Positions 43,801-56,300 of a DNA stretch of 64,000 nt are shown here, in pieces. This stretch comes from Linum tenue (taxonomy: Eukaryota; Streptophyta; Magnoliopsida; Malpighiales; Linaceae), in assembly GCA_946122785.1 (NCBI GenBank), contig CAMGYJ010000011.1, forward strand, positions 7,378,001-7,442,000, given 5' to 3'. The position numbers and the translations under genes are program-made. Positions within the stretch are counted from its first letter, which is position 1; every line of letters starts with the position of its first letter. The notes under the pieces were generated by a model. It worked only from the letters and a program-made list of their open reading frames with translations. It made no database searches and was not told the DNA's origin.

Positions 43801-46800
43801 AGGCAGAGGAGGCGTTCCAGAAGCTGAAGCAGGCGATGTCCACAACCCCCACCCTGGCCATGCCGGATTTCTCGAAGACGTTCGTGATTGAGGCCGATGC
43901 GTCTGGCCGCGGTATTGGGGCAGTGTTGTCTCAGGATCGACATCCCATTGCTTTCATGAGCAAGACACTACCTCCTTCGAAGGAGGCCTGGTCGACATAT
44001 CAGAAGGAGATGCAGGCTATCATCACAGCAGTACAGATGTGGAGACCATATTTGCTGGGCCAGAAGTTTCACATCTATACAGATCATCAGAGTCTGAAGC
44101 ATCTCCTAGAGCAGAGGGTGTCGACGCCGGACCAGCATAAGTGGATTTCGAAGCTGCTGGGGTATGACTACGAGATTCATTACAGACCGGGACCCACCAA
44201 TGTGGTGGCCGACGGCCTATCCAGGCGTCCGGGTGGGGAGGTCCTCACGGCAGTGACCGGGCCGGTGCCGGAGTTTTGGGATGAGCTTCGTGCATCACTG
44301 GAGACCAGTTCCTATCTGCAGAGTTGCCGGGACATTGCTGTGAGCGACGAGCCGGGTCGCTACCAGTTCAGACAGGGGCTGGTCCTTTTCAAGGGCCGGG
44401 TGGTCCTTCCGCCGGGGTCAAACCTGGTCACGACTGTGCTGATGGAGTTCCATGACTCGCCGCTGGGGGGTCATTCGGGCGTGGAGCGGACCCTACGGCG
44501 GATTCGGGCCCATTTCTACTGGCCTCGCATGGCGGACGACGTGAAGAGCTACGTAGCGTCCTGTGACACCTGTCAGAGGGTGAAGTTATCTCACCTCAGA
44601 CCTGCAGGGTTGTTGCAGCCACTACCGGTGCCGGAGCGGGTTTGGGAAGACGTCAGCATGGATTTTATAGTGGGACTTCCCCCCTCAGGTGGCAAGACGG
44701 TGTTGTTCGTGGTGGTGGACCGTCTGACGAAGTATGCTCACTTCATGCCTTTGGCTCACCCGTACACGGCAAAGGCAGTGGCTGAGCAGTTTGTATCAGG
44801 AGTGGTGCGGCATCACGGGTTTCCTCGATCTATTGTGAGTGATCGGGATTCAGTCTTCTTGAGTCACTTCTGGCAGGAGGTCTTTGCTATGGCCAAGACG
44901 GCGTTGAAGATGAGTTCGGCCTATCATCCGCAGACGGATGGCCAGACGGAGATCGTGAACAAACATCTGGAGCAGTATCTCAGGTGTTTTGCCCACCAGC
45001 AACCCAAGAGCTGGTTGGCCATGATTCCATGGGCTGAGTTGTGGTATAACACCACCTATCACAGGGCTATTCGGATGACTCCCTTCGAGGCTCTATACGG
45101 GCGAGCTCCGCCATCCCTGGTTCGATACAGGGTGGGTGACAGTTCAGTGGATGCTGTGGACAGGTGGTTAGGGGCGAGGGATGAGGCACTTGAGCAGCTG
45201 CGGAGTACGTTGGCAGCCGCCAACAACAGGATGAAGCAGTTAGAGGATGCGGGTAGGCGGGAGGAGGAGTTCGAGGTGGGTGACTGGGTGCTGCTGAGAC
45301 TGCATCCCTATCGGCAGGCCTCGGTCTTCAGGCGCGCCTACCAGAAGCTGGCGGCTCGTTATTTCGGGCCCTACCAGATTCTGCAGAAGGTCAACCCAGT
45401 GGCCTATCGTTTGCAGCTGCCGGCAGAGTCTCGCATTCATCCTACCTTCCATGTTTCATTGTTGAAACGTTACAGGGGAGCAGCAGACAGAGTTGAGACG
45501 ACAGCTCCGCCAGTCAGTGCAGATGGTGATCTTGAGCTGGAGCCGCTGAAGGTGCTCGAGACCAGGTGGGTGAAGAAGAAGGGTCGACTGGTGGAGGAAA
45601 GCTTAGTGCTTTGGAAGCATTTGGAGCCGGAGGACGCGACTTGGGAGGAGTCGGGCGACTTGCAGCAGAAGTTTCCGTACTTTGACCTTGAGGACAAGGT
45701 CAGACTTGAAGAGGGGGAGGATGTTAGAAACCGGCGGGTTGGGCCGGTTGGGTGAGGGAGTGGCAGTTTTGTTATTTTCATCATTCAGCTTTTGTATTTA
45801 AGAGGAGAGAACACTATTCTGCAGAGTTAGTCAATTATCAATATTATCAATCAAAATCCCTAATTCCCAATTCTCTCTATCTCTTGTTCTTCCCCAATTC
45901 TTCTCAAATCCCTAATTTCTTCTCTTCTCAATCACTAATTCCCTTGTGGAACTTCTTTGTTTCTAACACTTACCTTCTTCCAGAGATAGAAAAACAGAAA
46001 TAGTAACCAAAATTAGATCACCACACCAACCTTCAGATTTCCAAGCAAGAAAAAGCCTATCTCTTCACTTGAAAAGACCCTCCTCAATGGCTGACATGAT
46101 GGCATTTGATCTGGAAATAAGCTCGAATGAGAACTGCCCGAGGAAGTATGGTGGTTGTTCTCCAGCTGAAACTGTGATTCAGTCCATAAGACCTCACAAT
46201 TATGAAGTAAAATAGATATTGGCACCACCTGAAATAACATAACAGAAAACTATTTTGCTTGATTACGAAAAACCAGCGACGGCAAAGACAACGGCGAGGA
46301 CTCCGATGAATAAAGCAGCTGTGAAAACATATTTTCAAGTAGGTAGTATGAAGACTGACCAATTTAAGGTTTTCAATGTATGGCTGGCTACCACACCCAT
46401 TTGCACAATGTGTGCATAACTCAGAAAACACTCCATGCTGCCAGCAAAAAAGTTTAAGTTAAACAAATGCCGAGCAAATATAAGTAGATTCACTTGAATC
46501 GGCTCATCTAATTGTAGATTACCCATTTACCAGAGCTCGAACCCCTAAAGGCGATAGTTGTCTGCTGATAAACATCTGCACCAGTCCTTTCCTCTATAAG
46601 TACCACAAGACACAAAATCAGCCGTAACAAAATAATCACGTACATGAGATAAATTGGCTTCAAATCAAATAGGCAGAATATTGAATGCCTACAAACTAAG
46701 ACGATCTGTAGCAAGAATATTACATTTTTGGATCCCACTATCTCCTTCTCGGATAAAGTTCCAGCAAACTTTTTTTGGAAACAAGCAACAGTGACAAGTG

Positions 46801-48586
46801 CCCTACATCCAACTAAAAAGTTAGAAAATCAAACAAGGTATTACATATTTCCAATCATAGGGGATCACTAAGGACATTCATACTTCATACCATAGCTTGA
46901 CAGAAAATCTCAAGGACTCGATGAAAATTCCCAGCTGGCTCTGTGATTGGGATACCATAAGGCATCTGTGGCATACAATAAACAATTCTGTAAACATCAA
47001 GTGCACTAACATTAAAACAATTTGAGGAAATTGAATAACCAACCAGATGCTTTACAGAGTATAATTAATAACTTATTATACGATGACTGCTTAACCATGT
47101 CAGGATAAACAGTGAATCAATCATAACTTTGAACCATCTTTGACAATTATGCAATCATTCTCCACAGAATTACTGGCCTCTGGGAAGGTTTGAAGAAGGT
47201 TTAACATAAAGGGCAATGGAATAAACAGCTTTAACCTGGTATCCAAGGGCGAGAATGACTCCACAGATATGTTAGATTTGATGCATGTTCCAAGTATCAG
47301 CATTTTGGTCCAATGAAATTTTGGATTTACAAAGTGAGCATTCTTCACGGAAATCTACAATAAACTGCAGGTGTATCAGACAAATACATACCCTAAACCT
47401 ATATACAAACACTCTAGAAAATGGTCTGGAAGAGAATTTTTCTTACAACTGCGCCAACTCTAAGGCTGTGAGGCAAGGTAAGGAAATGATCGGTCAGCAA
47501 GAGCCAAACTTCTTTATCCAGCTCCATAACCATCCCTTGCATATAGATTCCTCTGATAATGCCGGAGTAAACACCACGTTCCCCTCTACCCTTGATAGAG
47601 GTTTCCGGAAACAATAACCATTTCCTATACAACTTTGGCAATTGCAGCGTGGAGTTTTCAGTGGTCACAAACATCAATTGAGACTCCTTTTCGCCAATGA
47701 AAACCAACTTCTTCTTCAGCCCTGATAACATGATAACACTCCCTACAAGCTTCATGATCACCGGATGCCAACAAGAAGAAGCACCAACAAAATATACAAA
47801 CTTGGCTTCTGTAAAGCGATGATCTTCTTTCTTAGCTACATTTTGCAGAACTTTAGTGACTTCTTTACAACTACATAACTGACACAGACAAACCATAATC
47901 CGAGCAATAAAGCCACGGAGCTTCTGCGCCTTCAGTGTCCCGGTTGAGCAAGGAACATCAGAAACAGGGCTTACTGATTCTACTGGGCCATGGATACTAT
48001 AACAAGCCTTCGATTTCCCTTCTTGAGGGGGAGGAGGAGGAGGAGGAGCAGAAGGCAAAGAAGAAATAAGCGGAATCGGATCTACATTTGTACATCGGGA
48101 GAGGACACAGCCGGATTCCAGGAAATCCCACCTGACAATCTCCAAAAATCCACCGTTTCCATGCCTAAGAGGGAGAAAATTCCAAGCGAGGACGCGAATT
48201 CTCCTTCCGACTAACTGTACCCGAAAGTCAAGAACGTCACAGCAAACGCTAGCAGAGGAATCATCAGAGAACTGAAAGCAACTCCTGTGCGGACACTGTA
48301 AACTCTCGGGTGGAAGAGTTATGCTCCCTATCAAAATTGCGGCACGGTTCAGAGGTTCAAGGACTTTAGGGCTAGGGTTTGTACCAGTTGGATTAAGGAG
48401 TGGCTTCCGCAGCGGTGGCGGCGGCTTAGGCCGTGGATTTTCGTTATCCAATTTACCTACGGACGACGAATGACAGACCGAAGCGCCGGCAGGAGAGGAG
48501 CCTAGAGACGACGTGGCGGTGAAAGCCTGGCCACGACGAACCAACTCTGAGATTGTGAGTACCAACTCCCGGGAGTCTGCTTCCAT
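37900..48586 (-). CDS. CTC1: CST telomere-maintenance complex subunit CTC1, 16 exons
   Basis: CTC1 with STN1 and TEN1 forms the CST complex, which binds single-stranded telomeric DNA and helps polymerase alpha fill in the C-strand. Exons on the minus strand: 48586-47447, 47354-47236, 46965-46891, 46802-46724, 46593-46531, 46437-46360, 46228-46031, 41308-41204, 41104-40826, 40674-40204, 40111-39539, 39443-39352, 39245-38993, 38875-38761, 38507-38179, 38073-37900. All 15 GT-AG junctions keep frame and give 1,380 codons. Signature stretches agree with plant CTC1: S-P-V-S-D-V-P-C, H-P-V-I-M-K-L-V-G-S, W-L-L-L-T-D in exon 1, S-S-A-S-G-R-L-Q-L in exon 8, D-D-G-S-S-S-C-F-C-W-A-S-G in exon 15. These belong to OB-fold regions. 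Intron 7 is 4.7 kb because it holds a retrotransposon; no coding damage is seen. An active gene is likely. Confidence 0.93.
41705..41951 (+). repeat. 5' LTR of the intronic chromovirus
   Basis: Identical by eye to the 3' LTR except for one base (CAATCCCTAATT here, CAATCACTAATT in the 3' copy). Contains a GTATTTAAGAGG TATA-like word. Confidence 0.95.
42031..45755 (+). pseudogene. Chromovirus pol with one nonsense codon; gag nearly absent
   Basis: A short gag start (M-E-K-S-E-L-S-W-A-Q-K-R-E) at 42031 lies in another frame and leads into GC-rich sequence without a gag core or zinc knuckle. From 42051 one frame runs to 43733 and, after a single TAG at 43731-43733, continues from 43734 to 45755. 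It encodes protease (L-V-D-S-G-A-S, near 42456), RT (K-L-D-L-R-A-G-Y-H-Q-I-R, catalytic F-F-D-D near 43456), RNase H (E-A-D-A-S-G-R-G-I-G-A-V-L), integrase (H-x3-H and C-x2-C, V-V-V-D-R-L-T-K, S-D-R-D-S-V-F, T-D-G-Q-T-E) and a chromodomain (L-V-L-W-K-H-L-E-P-E-D-A-T-W-E). Only one visible change separates pol from being open, but without gag the element needs help in trans. Confidence 0.9.
45722..45968 (+). repeat. 3' LTR of the intronic chromovirus
   Basis: Same length as the 5' LTR, with the single substitution noted there. It directly follows the purine tract. Confidence 0.95.
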
Positions 48587-48842
48587 GGCGATGATTACAG
48601 ATCGAGTTTTCCGATCTAGAAGTTACATATTCTTCCGACGGGAAGTAAACGATATTCAGCTGAAGGTAAAGAGTGTTGGGAAGTGGAAACGACTGACGAG
48701 TAACCTGGACGGCGAGACGGAGACCGGAAAAGGAAGTCGAAAGGTTTTCCAGAGCGCGAAAACCAGAAATAGAAAATTGTAGAAAGTAGAGAGCTTTAAA
48801 AATTGGATTTTGCGCGCGCCTGGCCATTATTAGTCCGACGTT

Positions 48843-48858
48843 TGGGCCCATAAGCCCA
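48843..48858 (-). promoter_or_regulatory. Site II motifs in the CTC1 promoter
   Basis: TGGGCCCA at 48843-48850 (palindromic) and a nearby GCCCA lie about 260 bases upstream of the CTC1 start codon. Such motifs are typical of TCP-regulated plant genes linked to cell division. Inference from motif and distance. Confidence 0.45.
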
Positions 48859-48922
48859 CCAGCATTATTTTTACAGGATAAGCCCACATTAGTACCATGA
48901 TGGAGGAAAAATAAATAACTAA

Positions 48923-49251
48923 GGGGTCGTTTGGAAATTGTGATTCTTCAAATTGATGTATTAGGTCAATTAGTGTATTATCATTTGATGTATTGATTCA
49001 ATGCATGTATTAGGAAAATACTTTGTTTGGAAGAGCAATGATGAAGCAAAAAGTAGGGTAGACAATCCCTCATTAACAATCTCACCTTTTAGTAGAGATT
49101 TATAATCATTCATTTTGAGTGATTGTAGGTGGGCCCAACAAAAAGGTAATGCATGCATTCTAACTCAAAGTGACCAAAAAAATGACTTAATCTTATCATT
49201 ACATGTATTTGCTAAATACCTCACTTCAAATCTCAACCTCCAAACGACCCC
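48923..49251. mobile_element. Tourist-like MITE (PIF/Harbinger type)
   Basis: 329 bp with terminal inverted repeats GGGGTCGTTTGGA (start) and TCCAAACGACCCC (end) and a TAA duplication on both sides (48920-48922, 49252-49254). TTA/TAA three-base duplications and G-rich ends are the mark of Tourist MITEs. No coding capacity. It sits about 340 bp upstream of CTC1. Confidence 0.88.
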
Positions 49252-49254
49252 TAA

Positions 49255-50689
49255 CTTTTTTTTTATATAGGAAGCTTCTAAGATAAAATCCCAATTTGCC
49301 AGTTTCACTCTTACATTATTACGTCCGGCCTGAAGGAAATTGACGCTTAAATTTTAATTGATATTACCCGTTAACATGTATGCCGTGATAATCGGAGGTA
49401 GGTCAACAACACCATATATAAGAATATGTTGAAAAGTCATTATTCCATTGCATTACAAAAGAAAACAATAAAACATAAACACTATAATGGACCATCCAAA
49501 CCAATCCATTAGCCTTAAATATAGCCACTTTTGCCATGCACCATGATGCCCTTAGAGTGAACATGAAAAAAATCAAAGGAATGCTTACCTGGCTCCAATT
49601 ATCGATGGTAAAAATGGAAGCCACCAAGAGATTTTATAAGAAAAACCCAATATGGATTGCCCTTAGACCAAAAATCACAGTGACACCAATGACGATGAAT
49701 CCCTCACTAAGAAAACAAAAACCAACAATGTCCAAATCAACTTGATGGAATGCACCGACCAGTTTTTTGTGACATATAGTTTTATTAATTAAAATGACAA
49801 AAAAATACAAAACATGCAATCTGCTATAGAAATCTAATATACAAACAAAAGAAACAGGCAAACAATATATGCGTGGAAGCACCAACACATAACAACTTTT
49901 GTCAATATTCCTACCACTGTGAAATTCTACCAAATCACTCTAATACACTAAACAAACAAATGACTTGCAACTCTGTACTTTCTATCACTTCAATATATAT
50001 GTCAATTGTCATAAACCATCCCCATTATCACGATTATTATCCTTCTCGACAGCAAACACACTGATTGATCCACTCTTACTACTTCTTCTTGGCAACTACA
50101 CATGGCATTTTGCATTAGTGCACATTAATTCAAATGACCATTACTTGCTGCAATTTATGGCTTGGGGTAATATCACTTCAGTCATAATACAATTTTACAT
50201 GAAATGAAAGGAATGATCATTATAATAGCCTTGCAAAATTTAAAGTACCAAGACATTCCATATGATCATAGTATGACCTTTTGTAGAAACCATTTTTCCT
50301 TACCCATTTTCGCATCGCAACTCCAAGAGCTAACTTGCTGGGGCTCTCCTCTAGGTAAACAACTTGTATCAACATCAGACATGAAAACAAAAATTGGTTT
50401 GTCCTTCCCATGACAACATATGTTCACCATGTATTTATTTTTTGCACAGAGAAGGATATCAAACCATCTTTTATCTACTCCAATTATCGCTATCACTCGT
50501 GCTTTTAATATTGTAGTAATTAGAACCCCACTTTTAAATCTGAAAGTAAGTGACCACTATCACGAAACATCATATTGTAAAAACTTATCTACAATTATGA
50601 GGTTCTTTCACTCAAAAGAAACCATGTTTTATATATTGAAGATCAACATTATAGCTTGAATAGTTCAATTCGGCAATGATCTCAGCTCT
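49255..50689. other. AT-rich intergenic stretch, nothing recognised
   Basis: No frame with a recognisable product and no terminal repeats were seen on either strand. Confidence 0.4.
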
Positions 50690-51156
50690 TTCATATAAAT
50701 TTTGTGTAAATTACATTTAAAGAGATCACAATTCAAATCCCATCACTTATGTATTTTTCCTATAAATAAGAAAATAATAAATGATTGTAAAGACAAATCT
50801 ACCCTTCCTACTTTTGCTATGGATGCAAAGATTTTGTAATGGGGGAAACACCATTCCCATTTCACTATTATATTAAGTGTAGTGAAAGTAACTCTGGTGG
50901 TTGAGCGTTTAGTGGGTCGAACACTATTTGGGCATGTTTACATTAGTAGCGCCTTTTCCATCCGCATTGGGCAAACCAACAACACTCAATATTTCCATAT
51001 TTACCCCGCCAAAAATTGCTCTGGCATAGCAATAGAGGTAGAGGAGGTTAGCCGGTTGTTGAGTCTGGTGGGAAGTTTGGAGAGACGGCGATGGTTGAGC
51101 ATTTAGTGGGTCGGGACACTATTTGGGTCTATTTACATTAGTAGTGTCTTTTCCAT
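50690..51156. repeat. Local low-copy repeats: modules A1, B1 and first half of B2
   Basis: Module A1 (about 50725-50840, containing TAAATAAGAAAATAATAAAT) recurs at about 56800-56900 (A2). Module B1 (about 50895-51010, GTTGAGCGTTTAGTGGGTCG through TTTTCCATCCGC to CCATATTTACCC) recurs as B2. B2 is cut by a hAT element: 51090-51156 on the left and 56461-56520 on the right. The order is A1-B1-B2-A2. Confidence 0.8.
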
Positions 51157-53442
51157 TATGGCAGAAGCTTTGACCCTGAAAACCCTTTGACCCGCCCCGG
51201 CCCGGCCCGACCCTTAGGGTCGGGTCGGGTCGGGTCAATTTGTATGTAGGGTCAAAAGAGGGTCGGGTCATCGCCTTAACCCTGTAAGGGCCGGGTCAAA
51301 TCACACTTGACCCTAAAAGACCCATCCTGACCTTAATGACCCGAAATGACCCTACCCCTGTGAAAATTTGACGAAGACGAACACACACTCGGCTGAAAGA
51401 AAAATTCACCCTAAATCTCCAGCATCTCTCGGCGGCGTTCTCCGAGCTCAGGGACGCCACCGACTGCCTTCATCGTCGCCAACGCTGTAACGGTGTTCTA
51501 ATCGACTGAAAACCCATCGATTGATTCTCGGTGACTGTCGTCCGGCGTCCAGCCCAGTCTTCGTGCTCCGATCTCAAGGTCGATTGTCTTCAACTACTCT
51601 GATCATCTAGCGGAGTCGACTGAGAACCAACATCGAGGTGAGTCGCGCAGATCCTGGTTTTTGATTAGTTCTCGACTCCCTTGTGCTTCAATTGCTCACT
51701 TGGGTTTTGTTCACTCCTTTGCAGGGAAGATAGCTTTCGTCTCTCGTGTTCAAGGTATATACTTCGTGGCCTTCGTGTTTTGAATTGCTCACCTGGGTTT
51801 TCTTCTATATCTTTCAATTGCTCACCTGGGTTTTGGTCTCCGTCTACCAGGTGTTTGATGTTTTGCCACTGAGGGCAATATATCCTATAACCAGCTCCTG
51901 AAAGAAGAAGTAACTCTTTCAAATATCCAACTTTCAATGTGGGTGTTGGAATCTCCTCTGCTTGGTAAGAGTTAAACTTCATATTGATTTCATTGATTGA
52001 TTGGTTATACTTGTGTATGCGTCTAGTATCAAGTATATGTCTAGTATGAGAACCATTGTCACTGTTGTTCAAATTGTTTGAGCTTCCATTTTGTGCACAG
52101 TGAACTTCTGAAGGTTACGATGCATATCTGGTGCTGACATTATTTTGGTTCAAAGTGAGTGGTCTTCCCTATAGACTTGGGCCACAAAAGCTGTCCGGAA
52201 CCTGAAGGTACTTAGTTTACATTGCTCCTGTCCCTTATTGCTGTAACTTCTAAAAAGAAAAAATTTTCTGGAAATGCTATCCTAAATCTTAACTTTAGTT
52301 ATGTTAGGGATAGATACTAATGAGTTGCATTTCTTGTCATTGCATATTAAGAGGCCAATTCATTAGAACTTTGTCTGTTCTTTTGTTGTAGTACCAACTT
52401 TCTCCATGATTCCTCTGTTATCCCACTCTCCAGGCTTCCCTCAACATGCATTAAGTACTGTTATTTTACATACTGAAACTGTTTCCGGGCTGTTATTGGT
52501 AAGTCACTAGGGTTGCTCTTTATCAGAAGTTACTTGAAACTTAGTTCGTGTTTGAAAGCACATAAATGCTTGGTGGCCCAGATAGGTTTATGGAACATCT
52601 TACTTTTTCCTAGGATTTTGAAGTGGAATTTAAACCATGTTTCTAAGATGAAAACAAGGGGTTTTGCATGGCTTTAAAAGTGACCATGATTCTTTTGCAT
52701 GTGGAAGTTCATGGACATGTGTGTGGTGTTGGGTAAGAGTAATACAATCAAGTTTTAGATGGATTCAAGCTCTATAAAAATAGCAAAGCTGTCCTCAATG
52801 GACTCTTCTCTTTCAGCATCAAGCTGATTACTGTAGGTTATATGCACAAAGGACTCTTCTTGATCAAGTTGAGATCTCCTTTAAGCTAACCTTGGTGTGT
52901 TGTATCTAAGTCCACAGCATTCAGTGCCCATCTCGTAAGCATATAGAGCAACTTACTGTACCTTTTTCTCTTTTTTTTTCCTCATGTTTCATCGCCTGTT
53001 CAAAATGAATATACAAAGTTTCTAGATGCATCAGCTTATTTGATGACATTGTAGATGGCATCTGCAATTGAGATCTCCTGTTTGTTAGCTAATTTTCAAG
53101 TTGAGATCTCTTTCCCATCTTTCTCTGCTTTCTTATTGCTTTTTGGCATAATCCTGTTTTATGGGTTTGAAATGAATGATTAACCAAATATATAATTTTT
53201 TAACATTGGTACCTAGTGCCATCATGGTAAAAGCAAAAGGAAAGTAGTTGTCGCATGTAATCTTAGGCTACATCAGTTCATAAGTATATATGGGATTAGG
53301 AAGGGATTGTCCTGTTCATGCATTGTCCTGTTCTGGTGTTCAATTAGATAATAGTTTTAGGTGCAGTTGGTTGCAGCAGTATATTCGGAACTTCCCATTA
53401 CTTTGTCTCTCATTACTTTAAAATTGGTTATAATGGCAGGAT

Positions 53443-55729
53443 ATGGATGAAGCGAGCAGCGATCCCATCGATGTCTCCACCAATGCAACTTTCCAAGGAG
53501 ATCCTCCGTTGGAAGTTGATGAAAATGAAGAAGGTACGTTCGGAACTTCAGCTGTATGGCCGCATTTTACAAGACTGAATTGGGCGGATAAGGAAACTAG
53601 AAAAGCTATTTGCAAATACTGTCCAACGAAGATAAAATGTGCAGCTATTTATGGAACAAGCACTTTGAAAAGGCATTTGCAAAGATGCAAAAACTATCCG
53701 TACAATCTTTATAATCTGAAGAAGTCTAGAACTCCTAGCGCTCAAGGTACTAGTACTGCAGCTCAGGGTACCAGTAGTACATCTCCTACTTTTACACCTC
53801 ACACATATGATTCAGTTGTCTCGAGAATGAAACTGGCTAGAATGATCATAATTGATGAGTCACCTTTTAGACAAGTCGAGCGTGAAGGTTTCCGTGATTT
53901 TGTCCATTCGTTGAGACCTGAGTTTCACATCCCTTCTAGGATCACCATAGCCAAAGATTGTTTTAAGTTGTTTTTGGCCGAGAAGGAGAAGTTGGAAAAT
54001 TACTTCCAGCATTCACAAATTAGAGTTTGCCTCACGACTGATATTTGGGCAATTAGACATCATTTGGACTACATGAGTCTTACTGCTCATTTCATTGATA
54101 ATGAATGGAAAATGCAGAAAAGAATTATCAACTTCTCTCCTATTCCTAATCACACGGGTCTCACGATTGGAAAAACGGTTGAAAAACACTTGCTTAATTG
54201 GGGAATTGATAGGGTTCTAACTGTGACAGTGGATAATGCAAGTTCGAATGATGTGGGCATGACATATTTGAAGAAAAGGATTAACAATTGGAAAGGGAGT
54301 GTGTTGAAGGGTATACATCTCCACATGAGATGTTGTGATCACATATTGAACTTGACTGTGAAAGACGGATTGAAAGATGTTGATTATTCAATCCATCGTA
54401 TTCGGTCCGCTGTGAGATATGTGAGATCGTCTAATTCCAGAATGCAAAGATTTAAGACTTGTGCCCATGAGGAGAAGTTAGACCAAGAAACTTGTGTGTT
54501 TAGACGTGGAGACTAGATGGAATTCCACTTTCTTGATGTTGGAGTCCGCTTTGGTATTTAAAAGAGCATTTGAGAGGTTAGAGGAAGAAGATCCTAAGTA
54601 TAAAGTTGAGCTAGAGAAGTTGAAAGGGACACCAAATGAGTTGGATTGGCATTATGTTGAGTCTCTAGTTCCTTTTCTGAAGATCTTCTATGATGCCACA
54701 ATGAAAATTTCAGGTTCTTTGTATGTCACAAGCAATGATCTCTTTCATGTCGTATATGGAATTGCTTGTATGCTTACAAAAGAAACTTCATAAAAAATTG
54801 AGAGTCACAAAATCATGGCAAGAAGAATGAAATCTAAGCATGACAAGTATTGGGGAACCTTTGATGACATCAATCCCTTACTGTTTATTGCTGTGGTTCT
54901 TGACCCGAGGTACAAGTTGGAGTATGTCTGTTTTGTACTTGATGAGGTTTATGGAATAGAACATGGGGGAATTTAGACTAAAAATGAGTTATTTGAAAGT
55001 GTGAATGGTGTTTTGGAGGATATGTTCAAGGACTATTATGAAATGAGAGGGGTTACTAGTGGAAGCTCATCAAGAAGTGCGGTGAGTATAGCACCAAATG
55101 AGAATGATGAATCTGAAAGTGTGGAGGATTATTTGAAGAAAAAATTCAAGAGAAAGAGAATGGAAGATAGGGTGGGAGAAACTACACTTTCAGAGCTTGA
55201 GAGGTACTTAAAGGCGAATCTTGAGGATGATGAGGACAAAACATTTGACATTTTAGCATGGTGGAAGAAGCATTCTGGTGAGTATCCAATACTGAGTTTG
55301 ATGGCTAGAGATGTGTTGGCGATTCCAGTATCAAGTGTTGCATCTGAGTCTGCTTTCAGTACCGGGGGCGCGTTTTAGATACATTTCGGAGTTCTTTGAC
55401 TCCCTTGGTTGTTGAAAGTTTGATTTGTGATCAAAATTGGCTTCGGTCGAGTACTCTTCCAATTGACATGGAAGAGCAATTTGAAGAAATTGAAGAACTT
55501 GAACAAGGTATGAAATATAATTTTTTTATCATTCGCTATTTGTTAAGATAATTATTAATTTTCTTATATAAAAGATAATTATTAATTTATTTAGTGTGTT
55601 GTTAATTTTGCAGAGTTGAAAGAATTTTGCTTGGATGAGGGTACTATCATGAGTGATTTGGTTGACGATGATGGAACAACAATGTATTATGTAATCAACG
55701 ATGTATTTGTACTTTGTAGTGATTTGTAG
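53443..55729 (+). pseudogene. hAT transposase with BED zinc finger (RICESLEEPER/ZBED type), inactivated
   Basis: The first frame (53443-54516) has an acidic start. A BED finger follows at about residues 42-86 (V-W-P-H-F-T-R-L, C-K-Y-C, then H-L-Q-R-C), then the catalytic-domain regions T-T-D-I-W and V-T-V-D-N-A-S-S-N-D. A frameshift near 54515 moves the continuation to the frame L-D-V-E-T-R-W-N-S-T-F-L-M-L. A stop near 54791, another near 54977 and a frameshift near 55365 interrupt the rest. The dimerisation region is still clear: Y-P-I-L-S-L-M-A-R-D-V-L-A-I-P and A-S-E-S-A-F-S. A GT-AG intron near 55508-55613 precedes a short last exon ending at 55729. Upstream 51363-53440 looks like a 5' UTR with introns. 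Non-functional as it stands. Confidence 0.88.
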
Positions 55730-55849
55730 TGATTTGGACTTTTAAATGAATGGTTGCCCATTGGTATCATGATTTGTCGGAATTGATGACCTATCCATCA
55801 TGCATCTCCTTCGTCTTTACACCCTTTCATCAAACACATATTTTATGGG

Positions 55850-56300
55850 AGTAATTTGGTAAATAAATAATTTTTTGAAATATTTTGGTGATTGATTAAT
55901 TTTATGGGATTAATTTGGTAAATAAATGATTTTTTGGAATTAATTTGATAAATAAATGATTATTTGGATTTAATTTGGTAAATAAATAAATTTTTTGGAA
56001 TTATTGTGGTGATTAATTAATTTTCTGGAATTATTTTTGTGATTGAATAATTTTTTGGAATAATTTTGGTGATTAATTAATTTTATGGAATTAATCTGAT
56101 AAATAATGGAAATAATTTGGTAAATAAATAGTTTTCTGAAATTATTGTGTTTATTAATTAATTTTCTGGAATTATTTTTGTGATTGAATATTTTTTGAGA
56201 ATAAGTTTGGTGATTAATTAATTTTGTGAAATTAATTTGATAAATAAATAATTTTTTAGATTAAGTTCCTAATTAATTAATTTTGGTGATTAATTAGAAT
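55850..56300. repeat. AT-rich minisatellite inside the hAT element
   Basis: About 14 degenerate units of roughly 30 bp built on AATTTGGTAAATAAATAATT and TTTTTGGAATTATTTTGGTG, alternating between 'GGTAAATAAAT' and 'GGTGATTAATT' variants. It lies between the transposase 3' end and the right terminal region. Confidence 0.8.

Larger units (their letters stand above)
41705..45968 (+). mobile_element. Young, gag-deleted chromovirus in CTC1 intron 7
   Basis: LTRs of 247 bp at 41705-41951 and 45722-45968 both run from TGTTAGAAACCGG to TTTCTAACA. The element is flanked by a perfect 5-bp duplication CTTAC (41700-41704 and 45969-45973). Primer-binding site TGGTATCAGAGCC at 41954; purine tract GAAGAGGGGGAGGA just before the 3' LTR. 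The element is 4.26 kb, shorter than usual, because gag is almost gone. It lies antisense to CTC1. Confidence 0.95.

Noticed and set aside
41705..45968. Intronic retrotransposon as a cause of CTC1 loss
   Set aside because: It lies wholly between the donor of exon 7 (46031) and the acceptor of exon 8 (41308). The coding frame is unaffected, so CTC1 was kept as a gene and not a pseudogene.
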